From assembly GCA_963712815.1 (NCBI GenBank), contig CAVQJL010000008.1:372001-436000 (forward strand): a stretch of DNA of 64,000 nt, written 5' to 3'. Below are positions 16,111 to 24,719 of this stretch, piece by piece (position 1 is the first letter of the stretch; every line of letters begins with the position of its first letter). The translations under genes were made by a program, and so were the position numbers. The notes under the pieces are model-generated. The model saw only the letters and a list, made by a program, of their open reading frames with translations, was not told the origin of the DNA and did not search any database. Source of the DNA: RPQJ01 sp963712815 (lineage in GTDB: Bacteria; Pseudomonadota; Gammaproteobacteria; Steroidobacterales; Steroidobacteraceae).

Positions 16111-18369
16111 CTAGAAAGAATAGCCGAGCGTCAGCTGCCAGGTCCGCGGGTCGCCGTAGTACGCGGTCTGGATGTTGCCCACGCTCGAGAATTCCTGCGC
16201 ATCGGTCTTGTAGACCTCGTCGCTCAGGTTCCTGACGCCGGCCGAGGCGCGCCACGTCCTCGACTGCGACTGCCAGCTGGCGAGCACGTTCAGGAGCGCG
16301 AAGTCGTCCTGCGTGAGCACTTCGCGGTTGTCCACCGACAGCCAGGACTTGGTGCGGTAGGTCACGTCGGTCGCGAGCGTGAGCCAGCCATAGTCGTCGA
16401 GCCCGAACTCGTAGCTCAGGCCCACCCGCGCCGTCCAATCCGGTGCGAACGGCGGCTCGTCGTCGGAGCGGTCGCGCTGGATCGGCGTACCGGCCGGTCC
16501 GCGCACCGTCTCGGTGAACTCGGCGTAGTCGGCGTTGAGGTAACCGAGCTGTCCCTGCACGGTCAAGCCGTCCACGGGCACCCAGAGCATCTCGACCTCG
16601 GCGCCCCAGATGTCGAGCGCGGCGGCATTGAGCACCGGGAAGCTGAACGTCGGGATCGGGGCGTCGGGATTGACCACCTCCGAGACGCGCGCCTGGAAGT
16701 CGGTGTAGTCGCTGTAGAACACCGCGCCGTTCAGTCGCAGGCGGCCCTCGGCCAGCGTGTTCTTGCTGCCGATCTCGTACGTCCAGACGTACTCCGGGTC
16801 GTAGGAGCCCGTCTCGCCCGGCGTATTGGCACGCCCGTTGAAGCCGCCGCTCTTGAAGCCGCGGCCGGCGCTGGCGTACAGGAGGGAGTCGTCCGTCAGC
16901 TGGTAGTCGAGAGCGAAACTCGGCGTCAGCGCATCCCAGCTGTCGTCGTCCAGATACTCGAACGTGCCGTTCAGGGCACCCAGGTTGGAGAAGGTCGAGG
17001 TGGTGCGGAAGTAATCCTTGCTCTCGTATGTGTAGCGCAGGCCGAGGGTGCCGGAGAACCGGTCGGTGAACCGCCAGGTCGCCTGTCCGAAGGCGGCGTA
17101 GCTGTCGGTGTCGAGGTCGTCGTCGACGGTCCGCAGGAACGTGAGCGGCAGCGCGCCGAACACGAGGAAGTCGTCCGCGTACGCCTCCTGGTGCGAGGTG
17201 ATGCCCTCGTCGAGGTAGTAGAGGCCGAAAACGGCGTTCAGGCGCCCGCCGTCGTCGAACAGGAACTGGAACTCCTGCGACAGCTGGTCCTGGTCCACGC
17301 CCACGAACACGTCGCCGAGTTCCCACTTGCTGGCGTCGATGTCGACGTAGTTGTCCACGTCGAGGTCGCGGTAGCCGGTGATCGACTTGAAGCGCCAGTC
17401 ATCGGACATCTGCCAGCCGACGGTGAGCGCGATGCCGCCGTGGTCGAGGTCCTGTCCCTCGTCGCCCGTGAAGGACGTGCGCGACTCGAACTGCCACGGG
17501 CCGGTCGGCGCCGGCTGCAGCACGTTCACGCCGCCCGCCAGGTTGACCTGCACCAGGGCCGCCTCGGGCCGGCCGAGGTTGAGCGCGTTGCGCTGCCGGG
17601 TGTAGTCGAGCGCCAGGCTCAACTCGACGGTGTCGCTCGGCTCGAAGTTCAGGATGGCGCGCGCCGCCGTCGTGTCGATGTCGTTGTACTCGCGGCCGGT
17701 CGTAACGTCCTCGACGATGCCGTCGCGCTTCGAGTACAGCGCGGCCAGGCTCGCACCGAAATTGTCCGTGACGGGCCCGCCGAGGTACGCCTTGGCGTCC
17801 ATGCGGCTGTAGTCACCGTAACCGATCTCGAAGTTCCCGCTCAGCACGTCGGGCGGCTTCTTCGAGATGAGCCGGATGGCGCCGGCGATCGTGTTCTTGC
17901 CGTACAGGGTGCCCTGCGGCCCGCGCAGCACCTCGACGCGCTCGATGTCGTAGAGATTGAACAGCGCGCCCTGGATGCGCGAGATGAAGATGTCGTCGAG
18001 ATAGATTCCGACCGCCGGGTCGAAGGTCTGCAGCGCGTCCGGCTGCCCGATGCCGCGGATGTAGACGTTGGCGCTGGTGGCCGAGCCGCGTCCCTGCACG
18101 AGGTTCAGGTTCGGCACGCTGCCTTGCAGGCCGCCGAGGTCCTGCGCCTGCAGCAACTGCAGGTCCCCGGACGAGAACACCGACACCGCGATCGGCACGT
18201 CCTGCAGCGCCTCCTCGCGGCGGCGCGCAGTGACCGTGATCTCCTCGAGGCCGCCAGCGGCCGCGGTGCGCGCGGCGGGCGCCTCCTGGGCGAGCACGGC
18301 CGGAACGGCGCACAGCGCGGCAGCCGCAGCCGCGCACGCCTGCACCGAGCGGAAGGTGAACTTGTTCAT
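16111..18369 (-). CDS. TonB-dependent outer-membrane receptor
   Basis: 752-residue TonB-dependent receptor importing a large or scarce solute across the outer membrane. ATG 18369 opens a signal peptide ending at AVPAVLAQE. The TonB box region reads LEEITVTARRREEALQDVPI. The plug domain has VYIRGIGQPDALQTFDPAVG, VGIYLDDIFISRIQGALFNL and VEVLRGPQGTLYGKNTIAGA; the barrel ends with the aromatic terminus WQLTLGYSF. This plug type is common among receptors of Sphingomonadales and Xanthomonadales that take up non-siderophore organics. It is divergent from a TetR regulator, with three operator-like repeats between, and is followed by a ligase and a hydrolase. Confidence 0.93.
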   Translation of the reverse strand: MNKFTFRSVQACAAAAAALCAVPAVLAQEAPAARTAAAGGLEEITVTARRREEALQDVPIAVSVFSSGDLQLLQAQDLGGLQGSVPNLNLVQGRGSATSANVYIRGIGQPDALQTFDPAVGIYLDDIFISRIQGALFNLYDIERVEVLRGPQGTLYGKNTIAGAIRLISKKPPDVLSGNFEIGYGDYSRMDAKAYLGGPVTDNFGASLAALYSKRDGIVEDVTTGREYNDIDTTAARAILNFEPSDTVELSLALDYTRQRNALNLGRPEAALVQVNLAGGVNVLQPAPTGPWQFESRTSFTGDEGQDLDHGGIALTVGWQMSDDWRFKSITGYRDLDVDNYVDIDASKWELGDVFVGVDQDQLSQEFQFLFDDGGRLNAVFGLYYLDEGITSHQEAYADDFLVFGALPLTFLRTVDDDLDTDSYAAFGQATWRFTDRFSGTLGLRYTYESKDYFRTTSTFSNLGALNGTFEYLDDDSWDALTPSFALDYQLTDDSLLYASAGRGFKSGGFNGRANTPGETGSYDPEYVWTYEIGSKNTLAEGRLRLNGAVFYSDYTDFQARVSEVVNPDAPIPTFSFPVLNAAALDIWGAEVEMLWVPVDGLTVQGQLGYLNADYAEFTETVRGPAGTPIQRDRSDDEPPFAPDWTARVGLSYEFGLDDYGWLTLATDVTYRTKSWLSVDNREVLTQDDFALLNVLASWQSQSRTWRASAGVRNLSDEVYKTDAQEFSSVGNIQTAYYGDPRTWQLTLGYSF

Positions 18370-18406
18370 CGTATCCCCCTGGACGGCGCCGTCGCGGCAC
18401 CTGGTT

Positions 18407-18461
18407 TTCAACGCGCGCTGAAATCTAGTTGAACGCTCGTTGAATTTCAACAAGCGTTGCA
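18407..18461. promoter_or_regulatory. Three tandem 16-bp TetR-type operators
   Basis: Three related imperfect palindromes sit in the divergent promoter: TTCAACGCGCGCTGAA at 18407-18422, TTGAACGCTCGTTGAA at 18429-18444, and TTCAACAAGCGTTGCA at 18446-18461. The shared core is TTNAACG-NN-CGYTGAA. They lie 38 bases before the receptor start and 96 before the TetR start. The adjacent TetR protein is the likely binder (inference). Confidence 0.65.
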
Positions 18462-18556
18462 GGCTGGCCTGCGCTTGGCCAGAATCGCCCCAGCCCGGAG
18501 CGGCGTGGTCGCTGCGGAGGACGGCATGGCTCTTGCGATGCAGCAATAACAGCACA

Positions 18557-19294
18557 ATGGCGAGCGCGGCAAAGCAACGACGGACGAAGGCCCCCGCACG
18601 CGGGAGCCGCGCGGACGCGCGGCCGCGGCGCGTGCGCATCCTCGATGCCGCGGAGCGGCTGTTCGCCGAGCGCGGCTTCCACGGCGTGTCGATCCGCGAC
18701 ATCACGGGCGCGGCCGGCGTCGACGTTGCGCTCGCCAGCTATCACTTCGGCAGCAAGCAGGGACTCCTCGAGGCGGTGTTCCTGCGTCGCGCCGAGGACC
18801 TGAACTCGGAGCGCCTCGCACGCCTCGACGCGCTGTTCGAGGGCGGGGGCCGCAAGGCACCGACACTCGAGGAGATCATCGACGCGTTCACGCATCCCCT
18901 CCTGGACCGCTCGGCGCGCGGCGGGCCGGGCTGGAAGAGCTACTTCGCGCTGATCGCCGAGGTGAACAATTCCGCCGAGTTCGGCGGCGTGCTGATGACC
19001 AGGCACTTCGACCCCGTGGTGGAGCGCTTCATCGAGGCCATCCGGCAGGCGCTGCCCGACTGCGACCCGCGCGACCTGTACTGGGCGTACCACTTCCTGT
19101 CGGGTGCACTGACACTCACCTTCGCCGAGACCGGACGCATCGACAAGCTGTCGGGCGGGGTCTGCCGCGCCAGCGACCTCGACAGCGTCCACGAGCGGCT
19201 GGTGCCCTTCTGCGCCGCCGGCTTCCGCGCACTCTGTGCCGGCGGCAAGTCGAAGCGCCGCGCGCGGCCGGCGCGCGCCGGGCGGGCCCGATGA
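18557..19294 (+). CDS. TetR-family regulator
   Basis: 245-residue TetR repressor. The N-terminal arm is basic (KQRRTKAPARGSRADARPRR). The helix-turn-helix reads ILDAAERLFAERGFHGVSIR then GVDVALASYHFGSKQGLLEA. The C-terminal ligand domain is typical in size (LEEIIDAFTHPLLDRS...WAYHFLSGALTLTFAETGRI). ATG 18557 is chosen because the helix-turn-helix starts at the expected distance. Its stop overlaps the bdhA start (ATGA), so it is co-translated with the catabolic genes, and it faces the receptor across three operator-like repeats. Confidence 0.9.
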   Translation: MASAAKQRRTKAPARGSRADARPRRVRILDAAERLFAERGFHGVSIRDITGAAGVDVALASYHFGSKQGLLEAVFLRRAEDLNSERLARLDALFEGGGRKAPTLEEIIDAFTHPLLDRSARGGPGWKSYFALIAEVNNSAEFGGVLMTRHFDPVVERFIEAIRQALPDCDPRDLYWAYHFLSGALTLTFAETGRIDKLSGGVCRASDLDSVHERLVPFCAAGFRALCAGGKSKRRARPARAGRAR

Positions 19295-20064
19295 ACGGAC
19301 GCAGGATGAGCGCGCTCGTCACCGGCGCCGCGAGCGGCATCGGGCTCGGCGTCGCCACGCACCTGGCCGAGCGCGGCCACGCCGTGTGCCTGACGGACCT
19401 CGACGCGGAGGCAGTCGCCGGGGCGGCCGCCCGCTTGCGCGCACGCGGGCTCGAAGCCAGCGCGCTTCGGCTGGACGTGACCTCGGCCGCCGACATCGAC
19501 GCCGTAGCCGCGGCACTCGCGCCCTCCGCGCCCGACCTGCTGGTGAACAACGCCGGCCTGCAGCACGTGGCGCCGCTCGAGGAGTTCCCGCGCGACCGCT
19601 GGGAACTTCTCGTTGCGGTCATGCTTACCGGCAGCGCCATGCTGACGCGCGCCGTGCTGCCAGGCATGCGGCGGCGCGGCTTCGGGCGCATCGTCAACGT
19701 GGGCTCGATCCACTCCCTGGTGGCCTCGCCGTACAAGAGCGCCTACGTCGCCGCCAAGCACGGCCTGATCGGATTCTCCAGGACGATCGCGCTCGAGACG
19801 GCCGACTGCGACGTCACCATCAACACCGTGTGCCCGAGCTACGTGCGCACGCCGCTGGTGGATGCCCAGATCGCGGCGCAGGCGCGCGCGCACGGGATGC
19901 CCGAGCAGCAGGTCGTGGACGAGATCATGCTCAAGCCCATGCCGAAGCGCGCCTTCGTCACCCTGGAAGAGCTCGGCGGCATCATCGAGTTCCTGGCCAG
20001 CGACGTGGCCCGGAACGTCACGGGACAGTGGATCGCGGTGGACGGCGGGTGGACGGCACAATGA
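19291..20064 (+). CDS. bdhA: 3-hydroxybutyrate dehydrogenase (SDR)
   Basis: 257-residue short-chain dehydrogenase of the 3-hydroxybutyrate dehydrogenase type, interconverting (R)-3-hydroxybutyrate and acetoacetate with NAD. Cofactor motif TGAASGIGLGVA; LLVNNAGLQHVAPLEEFP with the QHV signature of this enzyme; catalytic Ser in NVGSIHSLVASPYKSAY and Tyr-x3-Lys in AYVAAKHGL. VCPSYVRTPLVDAQI is also typical. Overlaps of four bases on both sides (TetR stop; ATGA at its own stop) place it in one operon with the regulator and the depolymerase-like esterase. Confidence 0.9.
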   Translation: MNGRRMSALVTGAASGIGLGVATHLAERGHAVCLTDLDAEAVAGAAARLRARGLEASALRLDVTSAADIDAVAAALAPSAPDLLVNNAGLQHVAPLEEFPRDRWELLVAVMLTGSAMLTRAVLPGMRRRGFGRIVNVGSIHSLVASPYKSAYVAAKHGLIGFSRTIALETADCDVTINTVCPSYVRTPLVDAQIAAQARAHGMPEQQVVDEIMLKPMPKRAFVTLEELGGIIEFLASDVARNVTGQWIAVDGGWTAQ

Positions 20065-20087
20065 GCGCACGGGCGTCGGAGGAAGGC

Positions 20088-21149
20088 ATGCAGAGCAGAA
20101 ATAGGGTGCTGACGCGAACGTTGCAAGTCTTGGCGGCGATCGGGCTGCTCACGGCGAGCGCCTGCGGACGCGAGGCCGCGACGGCGGCGCAGGACGCGCG
20201 ACTCTCGCAGCGGCCGATCGACCCGGCGAGCGTGACGGTGTCGGGCGCTTCCGCCGGAGGCTACATGGCCGGCCAGTTCCACGTTGCCCACTCCAGCCTT
20301 GTGCAGGGCGCGGCGATCGTCGCAGCCGGTCCGTACCGCTGCGCCGAAGGCTCGCTGCGGCACGGGCTCGGCCGGTGCATGAAGGGCGACGAGGAGATCC
20401 CCACCGCGCGCCTGATCGAGGAGACCAGCCAGCTCGCGCTCGACGGCGCGATCGACCCCATCGCGGGCCTCGCGGACGATCGCGTGTGGATCTTCCACGG
20501 CGCAGCCGATCCGTTCGTGGGCGTCGCCGTGGCCGACGCCCTCGAGACCTACTATCGGGCGCTCGTGTCGCCCGACGGCGTGGTCCGCGTCGAGCACCCG
20601 CAGGCCGGCCACACGTTCCCGACCGCCGACCCCACGGCGCCCGCCTGCACCGCGGTCGAGGAACCGTACGTCGGGAACTGCGGACTCGACGGCGCCCGCG
20701 TCCTGCTCGGCCACCTCTACGGCGAACTCGCCGACGGACCCGCGCCGGGTTCGGGCGGGCTCATCGAGTTCGACCAGAGACCGTACGCCGCGGCCGCGGG
20801 CAGTGCGGGCCTCGCAGATCGCGGCTGGCTGTTCGTGCCGCAGGACTGCGAGGCCGGCGAGGAGGCGCGCTGCCGTCTCCACGTCGTGTTCCACGGCTGC
20901 AAGCAGGGCGGCTCGTTCATCGGCGACGCGTTCATCCGCCGCTCGGGCTTTCTCGAGGTGGCGGAGGCGAACCGCATCGTGCTGCTTTTCCCGCAGGTCC
21001 AGCCGAGCTTCCAGCCGCTCAACCCGAATGGCTGCTGGGACTGGTGGGGCTACGAGGGCGAGGACTACGCAACGCACAGCGCCCCGCAGATGAAGGCAGT
21101 GCGGGCGATGGTCGGCGACCTGCTCGGCGAGGTGCGGGCAGCGCCTTAA
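20088..21149 (+). CDS. Secreted poly(3-hydroxybutyrate) depolymerase-like esterase
   Basis: 353-residue exported esterase. ATG 20088 follows GGAGGA and opens a signal peptide with a possible lipobox (LQVLAAIGLLTASACG). The lipase box is VSGASAGGYMAGQFHVAHSS; the catalytic Asp is in IFHGAADPFVGV and the His in PQAGHTFPT. The second half contains VVFHGCKQGGSFIG and LNPNGCWDWWGYEGEDYA, characteristic of PHB-depolymerase-family esterases. Its position right after bdhA fits release of 3-hydroxybutyrate outside the cytoplasm and oxidation inside. An in-frame ATG at 20061 overlaps the bdhA stop but lacks a signal-peptide advantage. Confidence 0.82.
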   Translation: MQSRNRVLTRTLQVLAAIGLLTASACGREAATAAQDARLSQRPIDPASVTVSGASAGGYMAGQFHVAHSSLVQGAAIVAAGPYRCAEGSLRHGLGRCMKGDEEIPTARLIEETSQLALDGAIDPIAGLADDRVWIFHGAADPFVGVAVADALETYYRALVSPDGVVRVEHPQAGHTFPTADPTAPACTAVEEPYVGNCGLDGARVLLGHLYGELADGPAPGSGGLIEFDQRPYAAAAGSAGLADRGWLFVPQDCEAGEEARCRLHVVFHGCKQGGSFIGDAFIRRSGFLEVAEANRIVLLFPQVQPSFQPLNPNGCWDWWGYEGEDYATHSAPQMKAVRAMVGDLLGEVRAAP

Positions 21150-21151
21150 GA

Positions 21152-21598
21152 TCAGGCCTGGGCGCGCGTCCGCTGCGCGCCATAGAGCACGCTCAGGCGC
21201 CGCACGCCTTTCACGCGACGCGAAGAGCGGCGGATCTCCTTCATCAATCGCAGCAGCAGCCGCAGGCCCGCGCGCTCGCCGCCGGCGCAGAACTCCTCGC
21301 TCAACCCGAGGTGCAGCACGGTCACGTGCTCGAGATCGGCGCGCATGTAAACGGCGACGCCGATCGGCCGACCGGTCGTGGCCTCGAGAGCGAACAGCGA
21401 CTGCACTCCGGACAGGCCGGCGACCTGCACCCGCAGCCACTCGCCGTCGGGCTGGATCTCGGGCGGCCCGAAGCGGTCGATGACATCCACGATGCCGCGC
21501 GCCACGCGGTCCTGACAACGATTGAAGAACAGCAACCGTTCGAGCGTCTGGCGATGCTCGAGAGCGACCCGCGAGGCGAACGTCACCGCGTCCCTCAT
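21152..21598 (-). CDS. Conserved-looking hypothetical protein, possible GNAT-like fold
   Basis: 148 residues from ATG 21598. The middle reads LFALEATTGRPIGVAVYMRA followed by VTVLHLGLSEEFCAGGERAG and a basic helix LLRLMKEIRRSSRRVKGVRR. This strand-loop-helix order recalls N-acetyltransferases (acceptor strand then acetyl-CoA loop), but the canonical Q/RxxGxG/A loop is not clear. No signal peptide or membrane helix. It is convergent with the depolymerase gene and divergent from the REC-TonB gene. Function not recognised. Confidence 0.6.
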   Translation of the reverse strand: MRDAVTFASRVALEHRQTLERLLFFNRCQDRVARGIVDVIDRFGPPEIQPDGEWLRVQVAGLSGVQSLFALEATTGRPIGVAVYMRADLEHVTVLHLGLSEEFCAGGERAGLRLLLRLMKEIRRSSRRVKGVRRLSVLYGAQRTRAQA

Positions 21599-21790
21599 CT
21601 CAACCTGACCCTCGTGCCGTGTCCGGGGACCGGTGCTCCGGCCTTCTTCAGCGAGCACCGATCATGCTCGCGGGGCCAGCTTATGTCGAGAACGCCGCCG
21701 AACGCCCGGATGCTGCACCGCGACACCCGGACACGACCCGTCCGCGGTGACTTGCCGGTGAAACTTTGAATTGCCTCAGGTTTTTGCCCG

Positions 21791-23464
21791 TTGCCGGTGG
21801 ACCCGCCGCTCCGGGTGGTGCGCAATTCGAGGGTGCGCCCCCGGACCGCCGAACCTTCCCACGCCGCCTCGACTCCCGCCGCCCCAGCCGCGGTGATGGT
21901 GGACGTCGTCGTGCTGTCCGAGGACCTTGCCCTCTACCAGGCCACACGAGACGCCGTCGGCGAGCGCAATCCCGTCTGGCGCGCGCGGACCGCGGCAGAG
22001 ACGGTAGACCTGCTGCTGACGGGCCGTTGCGGGGTGCTGCTGCTCGACATGGGCGCCGTATCGACGCAGCCGGCCTCGCTCGTCGAGCAGATCGTAGACC
22101 AGTTCCCCGACGTGGTGGTGGTGGTCGCCGGGCGTCGCGACGACGAGACCCTGCTTGCGCAGCTCGTCAGCGACGGCCTCGTCTACCGGTTCATGCACAA
22201 GCCGCTGTCCCCGAAGCGCGCCGGCATGTTCCTCCACGCAGCGATCCGGGCCCACGTGGAGCGACGCGACGGTCGGCGCACCTCCGGGCAGCGGCCGAAG
22301 CTGAGTCGACTGCGCTCGCGCCTCGATCCAAGCAAGTGGCTGTTCGTCGGCGGCGGGTTGGCGTTGTTCGTGGCTGCGCTTGCTGCGGTGCTCGTGGCAC
22401 GCCATGAGGGAGGGAAAGCGCGGCCGCCGGTGCGCGATGCGGCCCGACCGGCCGCCGCGCCCATCGCCGGGCCGCTCGCCGATCCCGTCCTGTCGAGCGC
22501 ACGCGCAGCCCACGCCGCCGGACGCTACGAGGCACCGCCCGGCCGCAACGCCCTCGACCTGTACGCGGCGGTGCTGCTCGCGCGTCCCGGCAACGCCGAG
22601 GCCCGCACCGGGCTCGCGACCACGTCCGCCCTGCTGATCGAGCGCGCGAATGCCGCCGCGACTTCCGGGGACGCGATCGAGGCTCGCCGCCTCGCGGAGC
22701 GGGTGCTGGCGGTGAGCGCCGGGCATCAGGCGGCAAGCGCGCTGCTGGCACGCCTCGAAGCGCCTCCTGCACCGGAGCCAGCTCCGCAGATGACGCAGCC
22801 GGCACCCACGGTCGCACCCAGGCCGAGTGCGGAGCCAGCACCGGCCGGGCCAGCTGCAACGAGCGATGCGGGGTCGCGTAACGCCGCAACGACTGGTGAG
22901 ACCCGGGGCTCTACGCAGCACGCGGCACGGACGCGGCCGCCGGTGGCCACGGTGGCCCCCGCGCAGGCGCCGCGCAGGGTACGTGTCATGCCCGATCCGC
23001 TGACACCGCGGATCATCGCGTCGCCTCCATCACCGCGATCGACGGTTCCAGCCGGTCGGTCACGAAGTTACGGCGCGCCGATCGCCTCGGGGCATGCGGT
23101 CGCCGGCCTCGTCGCGCCGCAGCCGGAGCCGGAGCCAGCAACGGCGGTGCGACGGGACTTCCCGGAGTCAGTCGACGGGCCGGCGGTCGTGGCCCGGGAT
23201 CTGGAGGCGCTCGCCACGCCCGAACCCGCCTACCCGCCGCAGGCCTTCCGCGATCGTGTCGAGGGCTGGGTCGAGGTCGAGTTCACTGTGAACGAACGCG
23301 GCACCACCGGCGATGTCGTGGTGGTGGCCGGCGAACCGCACGGCGTGTTCGATGCGGCGGCCGCCGAGGCCGTGGCGGGGTGGCGCTACCTGCCGCGCAT
23401 CGTCAACGGCCAGCGCGTCGCGCAGCGCTCCTCCGCGACCCTGCGCTTCAACGTCGAGGATTGA
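21791..23464 (+). CDS. Receiver-like domain fused to TonB energy transducer
   Basis: About 557 residues. Residues about 37-150 look like a response-regulator receiver: VDVVVLSEDLALYQATRDAV with the acidic pair, the putative phospho-acceptor Asp in GVLLLDMGAV, and the conserved Lys in YRFMHKPLSPKR. A membrane helix follows near 195-212 (WLFVGGGLALFVAALAAVLV), then an Ala-rich helical segment, a long Pro-rich spacer and a C-terminal TonB domain (PEPAYPPQAFRDRVEGWVEV...GVFDAAAAEAVAGWRYLP). Thus the receiver faces the cytoplasm and TonB spans the periplasm. The start is uncertain: TTG 21791, GTG 21797 or ATG 21896. Its 3' end overlaps the convergent MFS gene by 17 bases. Confidence 0.82.
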   Translation: MPVDPPLRVVRNSRVRPRTAEPSHAASTPAAPAAVMVDVVVLSEDLALYQATRDAVGERNPVWRARTAAETVDLLLTGRCGVLLLDMGAVSTQPASLVEQIVDQFPDVVVVVAGRRDDETLLAQLVSDGLVYRFMHKPLSPKRAGMFLHAAIRAHVERRDGRRTSGQRPKLSRLRSRLDPSKWLFVGGGLALFVAALAAVLVARHEGGKARPPVRDAARPAAAPIAGPLADPVLSSARAAHAAGRYEAPPGRNALDLYAAVLLARPGNAEARTGLATTSALLIERANAAATSGDAIEARRLAERVLAVSAGHQAASALLARLEAPPAPEPAPQMTQPAPTVAPRPSAEPAPAGPAATSDAGSRNAATTGETRGSTQHAARTRPPVATVAPAQAPRRVRVMPDPLTPRIIASPPSPRSTVPAGRSRSYGAPIASGHAVAGLVAPQPEPEPATAVRRDFPESVDGPAVVARDLEALATPEPAYPPQAFRDRVEGWVEVEFTVNERGTTGDVVVVAGEPHGVFDAAAAEAVAGWRYLPRIVNGQRVAQRSSATLRFNVED

Positions 23465-24719
23465 GCGCGAGGTGCTTCGTGCCCAGCACGAAGGCCACCA
23501 CCGCCCAGAGCCCCGCCAGCGCCACGCCGCACCAGGCGATGCCGCTGAGGCCCAGCCCGAACGTGGCCTTCACGATCGCGTGCGCCGAGGCCGAGGTCGC
23601 GTCGCCGCCGCGATACACGAAGGTGTCGATCAGGCTCTTCGCCTTGTAGCGCTCCTCGCGCGTCACGGAGGTGTAGAGCGTGTCGCGGGACGGCCGGGTG
23701 ATGGAGTACTCGCCGATGCGCCGCACCATCATCACGGCGACCAGCACCGCGAAGCTCGGGAACAGTGCCAGCGCCGCGAAGCCGAGCATCATCAGCAGCG
23801 GCACGGACACGATCAGCGCGCGGAAACCAAGCCAACGGTACAGGCGCCCGAAGACGAAGACCTGCATGACGAGCGAGCCGGCCTGCACCCAGAAATCGAT
23901 GCGGCTGAAGAACAGGGTGCGCGCGTCGCGGGTGTCGAACACGACCGCGACCATCGCCTGCTGCTCGAGGTACAGGAACGTGGACACCCAGGTGAGCAGG
24001 AAGACGAACAGCGCGATCAGCGCGAGGTAGGGCGAACTCGCCACCTGCCGGAATGCCGCGAGCGCCGAGCCGCCGAGCCTTGCGTCGCGGTCCTCGCCCG
24101 GCGCGGTGTTCTCGCCATGCCTGCGATGCCAGCGCAGCACCAGCAGCATGAACCCGAGCGAGGCCGCGAGCAGCGCCGCCGACACGAGCAGCAGGTTGAT
24201 GGTGCCGATCGGCTCGGCGAGGCGCGCGCCGAGGAACGGGCCGAACAGGCCGCCGGTGCTGATACCCGCCGCGACGAAGCCGAACAGCCGTCCGGCCTGC
24301 TCGCGACTGAACACGTCGGCCATCAGGCTCCAGAACACCGCCACCACGAACAGCACGAAGACGCTGACCCAGATGAAGTAGGCGCGCGCGATCCAGGTGT
24401 GGTCCTCCTGCAGGTTGAACCAGGCATAGAACCCGAGGATGTTGGCCACGAAGAACAGGTACACCCAGGGCAGGAAGGCCGTGCGCCGGTAGCGCGAGGT
24501 GAGCCAGCCGTACACGGGCTGGACGAGCAGCATGCCAAGGAAGGTGCCCCAGAACAGCGCCGGCAGCGTCTGCACGCCCGAGGTGATCCCCATGGTCTCC
24601 CGGATCGGCCGCAGGATCGCGTACGCCGAGAACATCGCGAACGCGGTGGCGAACGCCGCAAGTGCGCCGGCGAGTTCGTTCGGCCGGGCATTGATCGCGC
24701 CTGCGAGCAGGCGCTTCAT
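23448..24719 (-). CDS. MFS-type permease
   Basis: 423-residue integral membrane protein with about twelve hydrophobic helices. It begins MKRLLAGAINARPNELAGAL; AILRPIRETMGITSGVQTL and YGWLTSRYRRTAFLPWVYLF show the loop motif between helices 2 and 3. Later segments include FSREQAGRLFGFVAAGISTG and SITRPSRDTLYTSVTREERY. This layout resembles MFS proteins related to nucleotide/organic-ion translocases of bacteria; the substrate cannot be read. The start overlaps the stop of the upstream metallohydrolase by ATGA, so the two are one unit. Confidence 0.85.
   Translation of the reverse strand: MKRLLAGAINARPNELAGALAAFATAFAMFSAYAILRPIRETMGITSGVQTLPALFWGTFLGMLLVQPVYGWLTSRYRRTAFLPWVYLFFVANILGFYAWFNLQEDHTWIARAYFIWVSVFVLFVVAVFWSLMADVFSREQAGRLFGFVAAGISTGGLFGPFLGARLAEPIGTINLLLVSAALLAASLGFMLLVLRWHRRHGENTAPGEDRDARLGGSALAAFRQVASSPYLALIALFVFLLTWVSTFLYLEQQAMVAVVFDTRDARTLFFSRIDFWVQAGSLVMQVFVFGRLYRWLGFRALIVSVPLLMMLGFAALALFPSFAVLVAVMMVRRIGEYSITRPSRDTLYTSVTREERYKAKSLIDTFVYRGGDATSASAHAIVKATFGLGLSGIAWCGVALAGLWAVVAFVLGTKHLALNPRR

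Noticed and set aside
15110..17326. A 738-codon minus-strand frame spanning the ligase and the receptor
   Set aside because: It is an out-of-frame reading of two well-defined genes on the same strand; the product is Arg/Pro-rich without domains.
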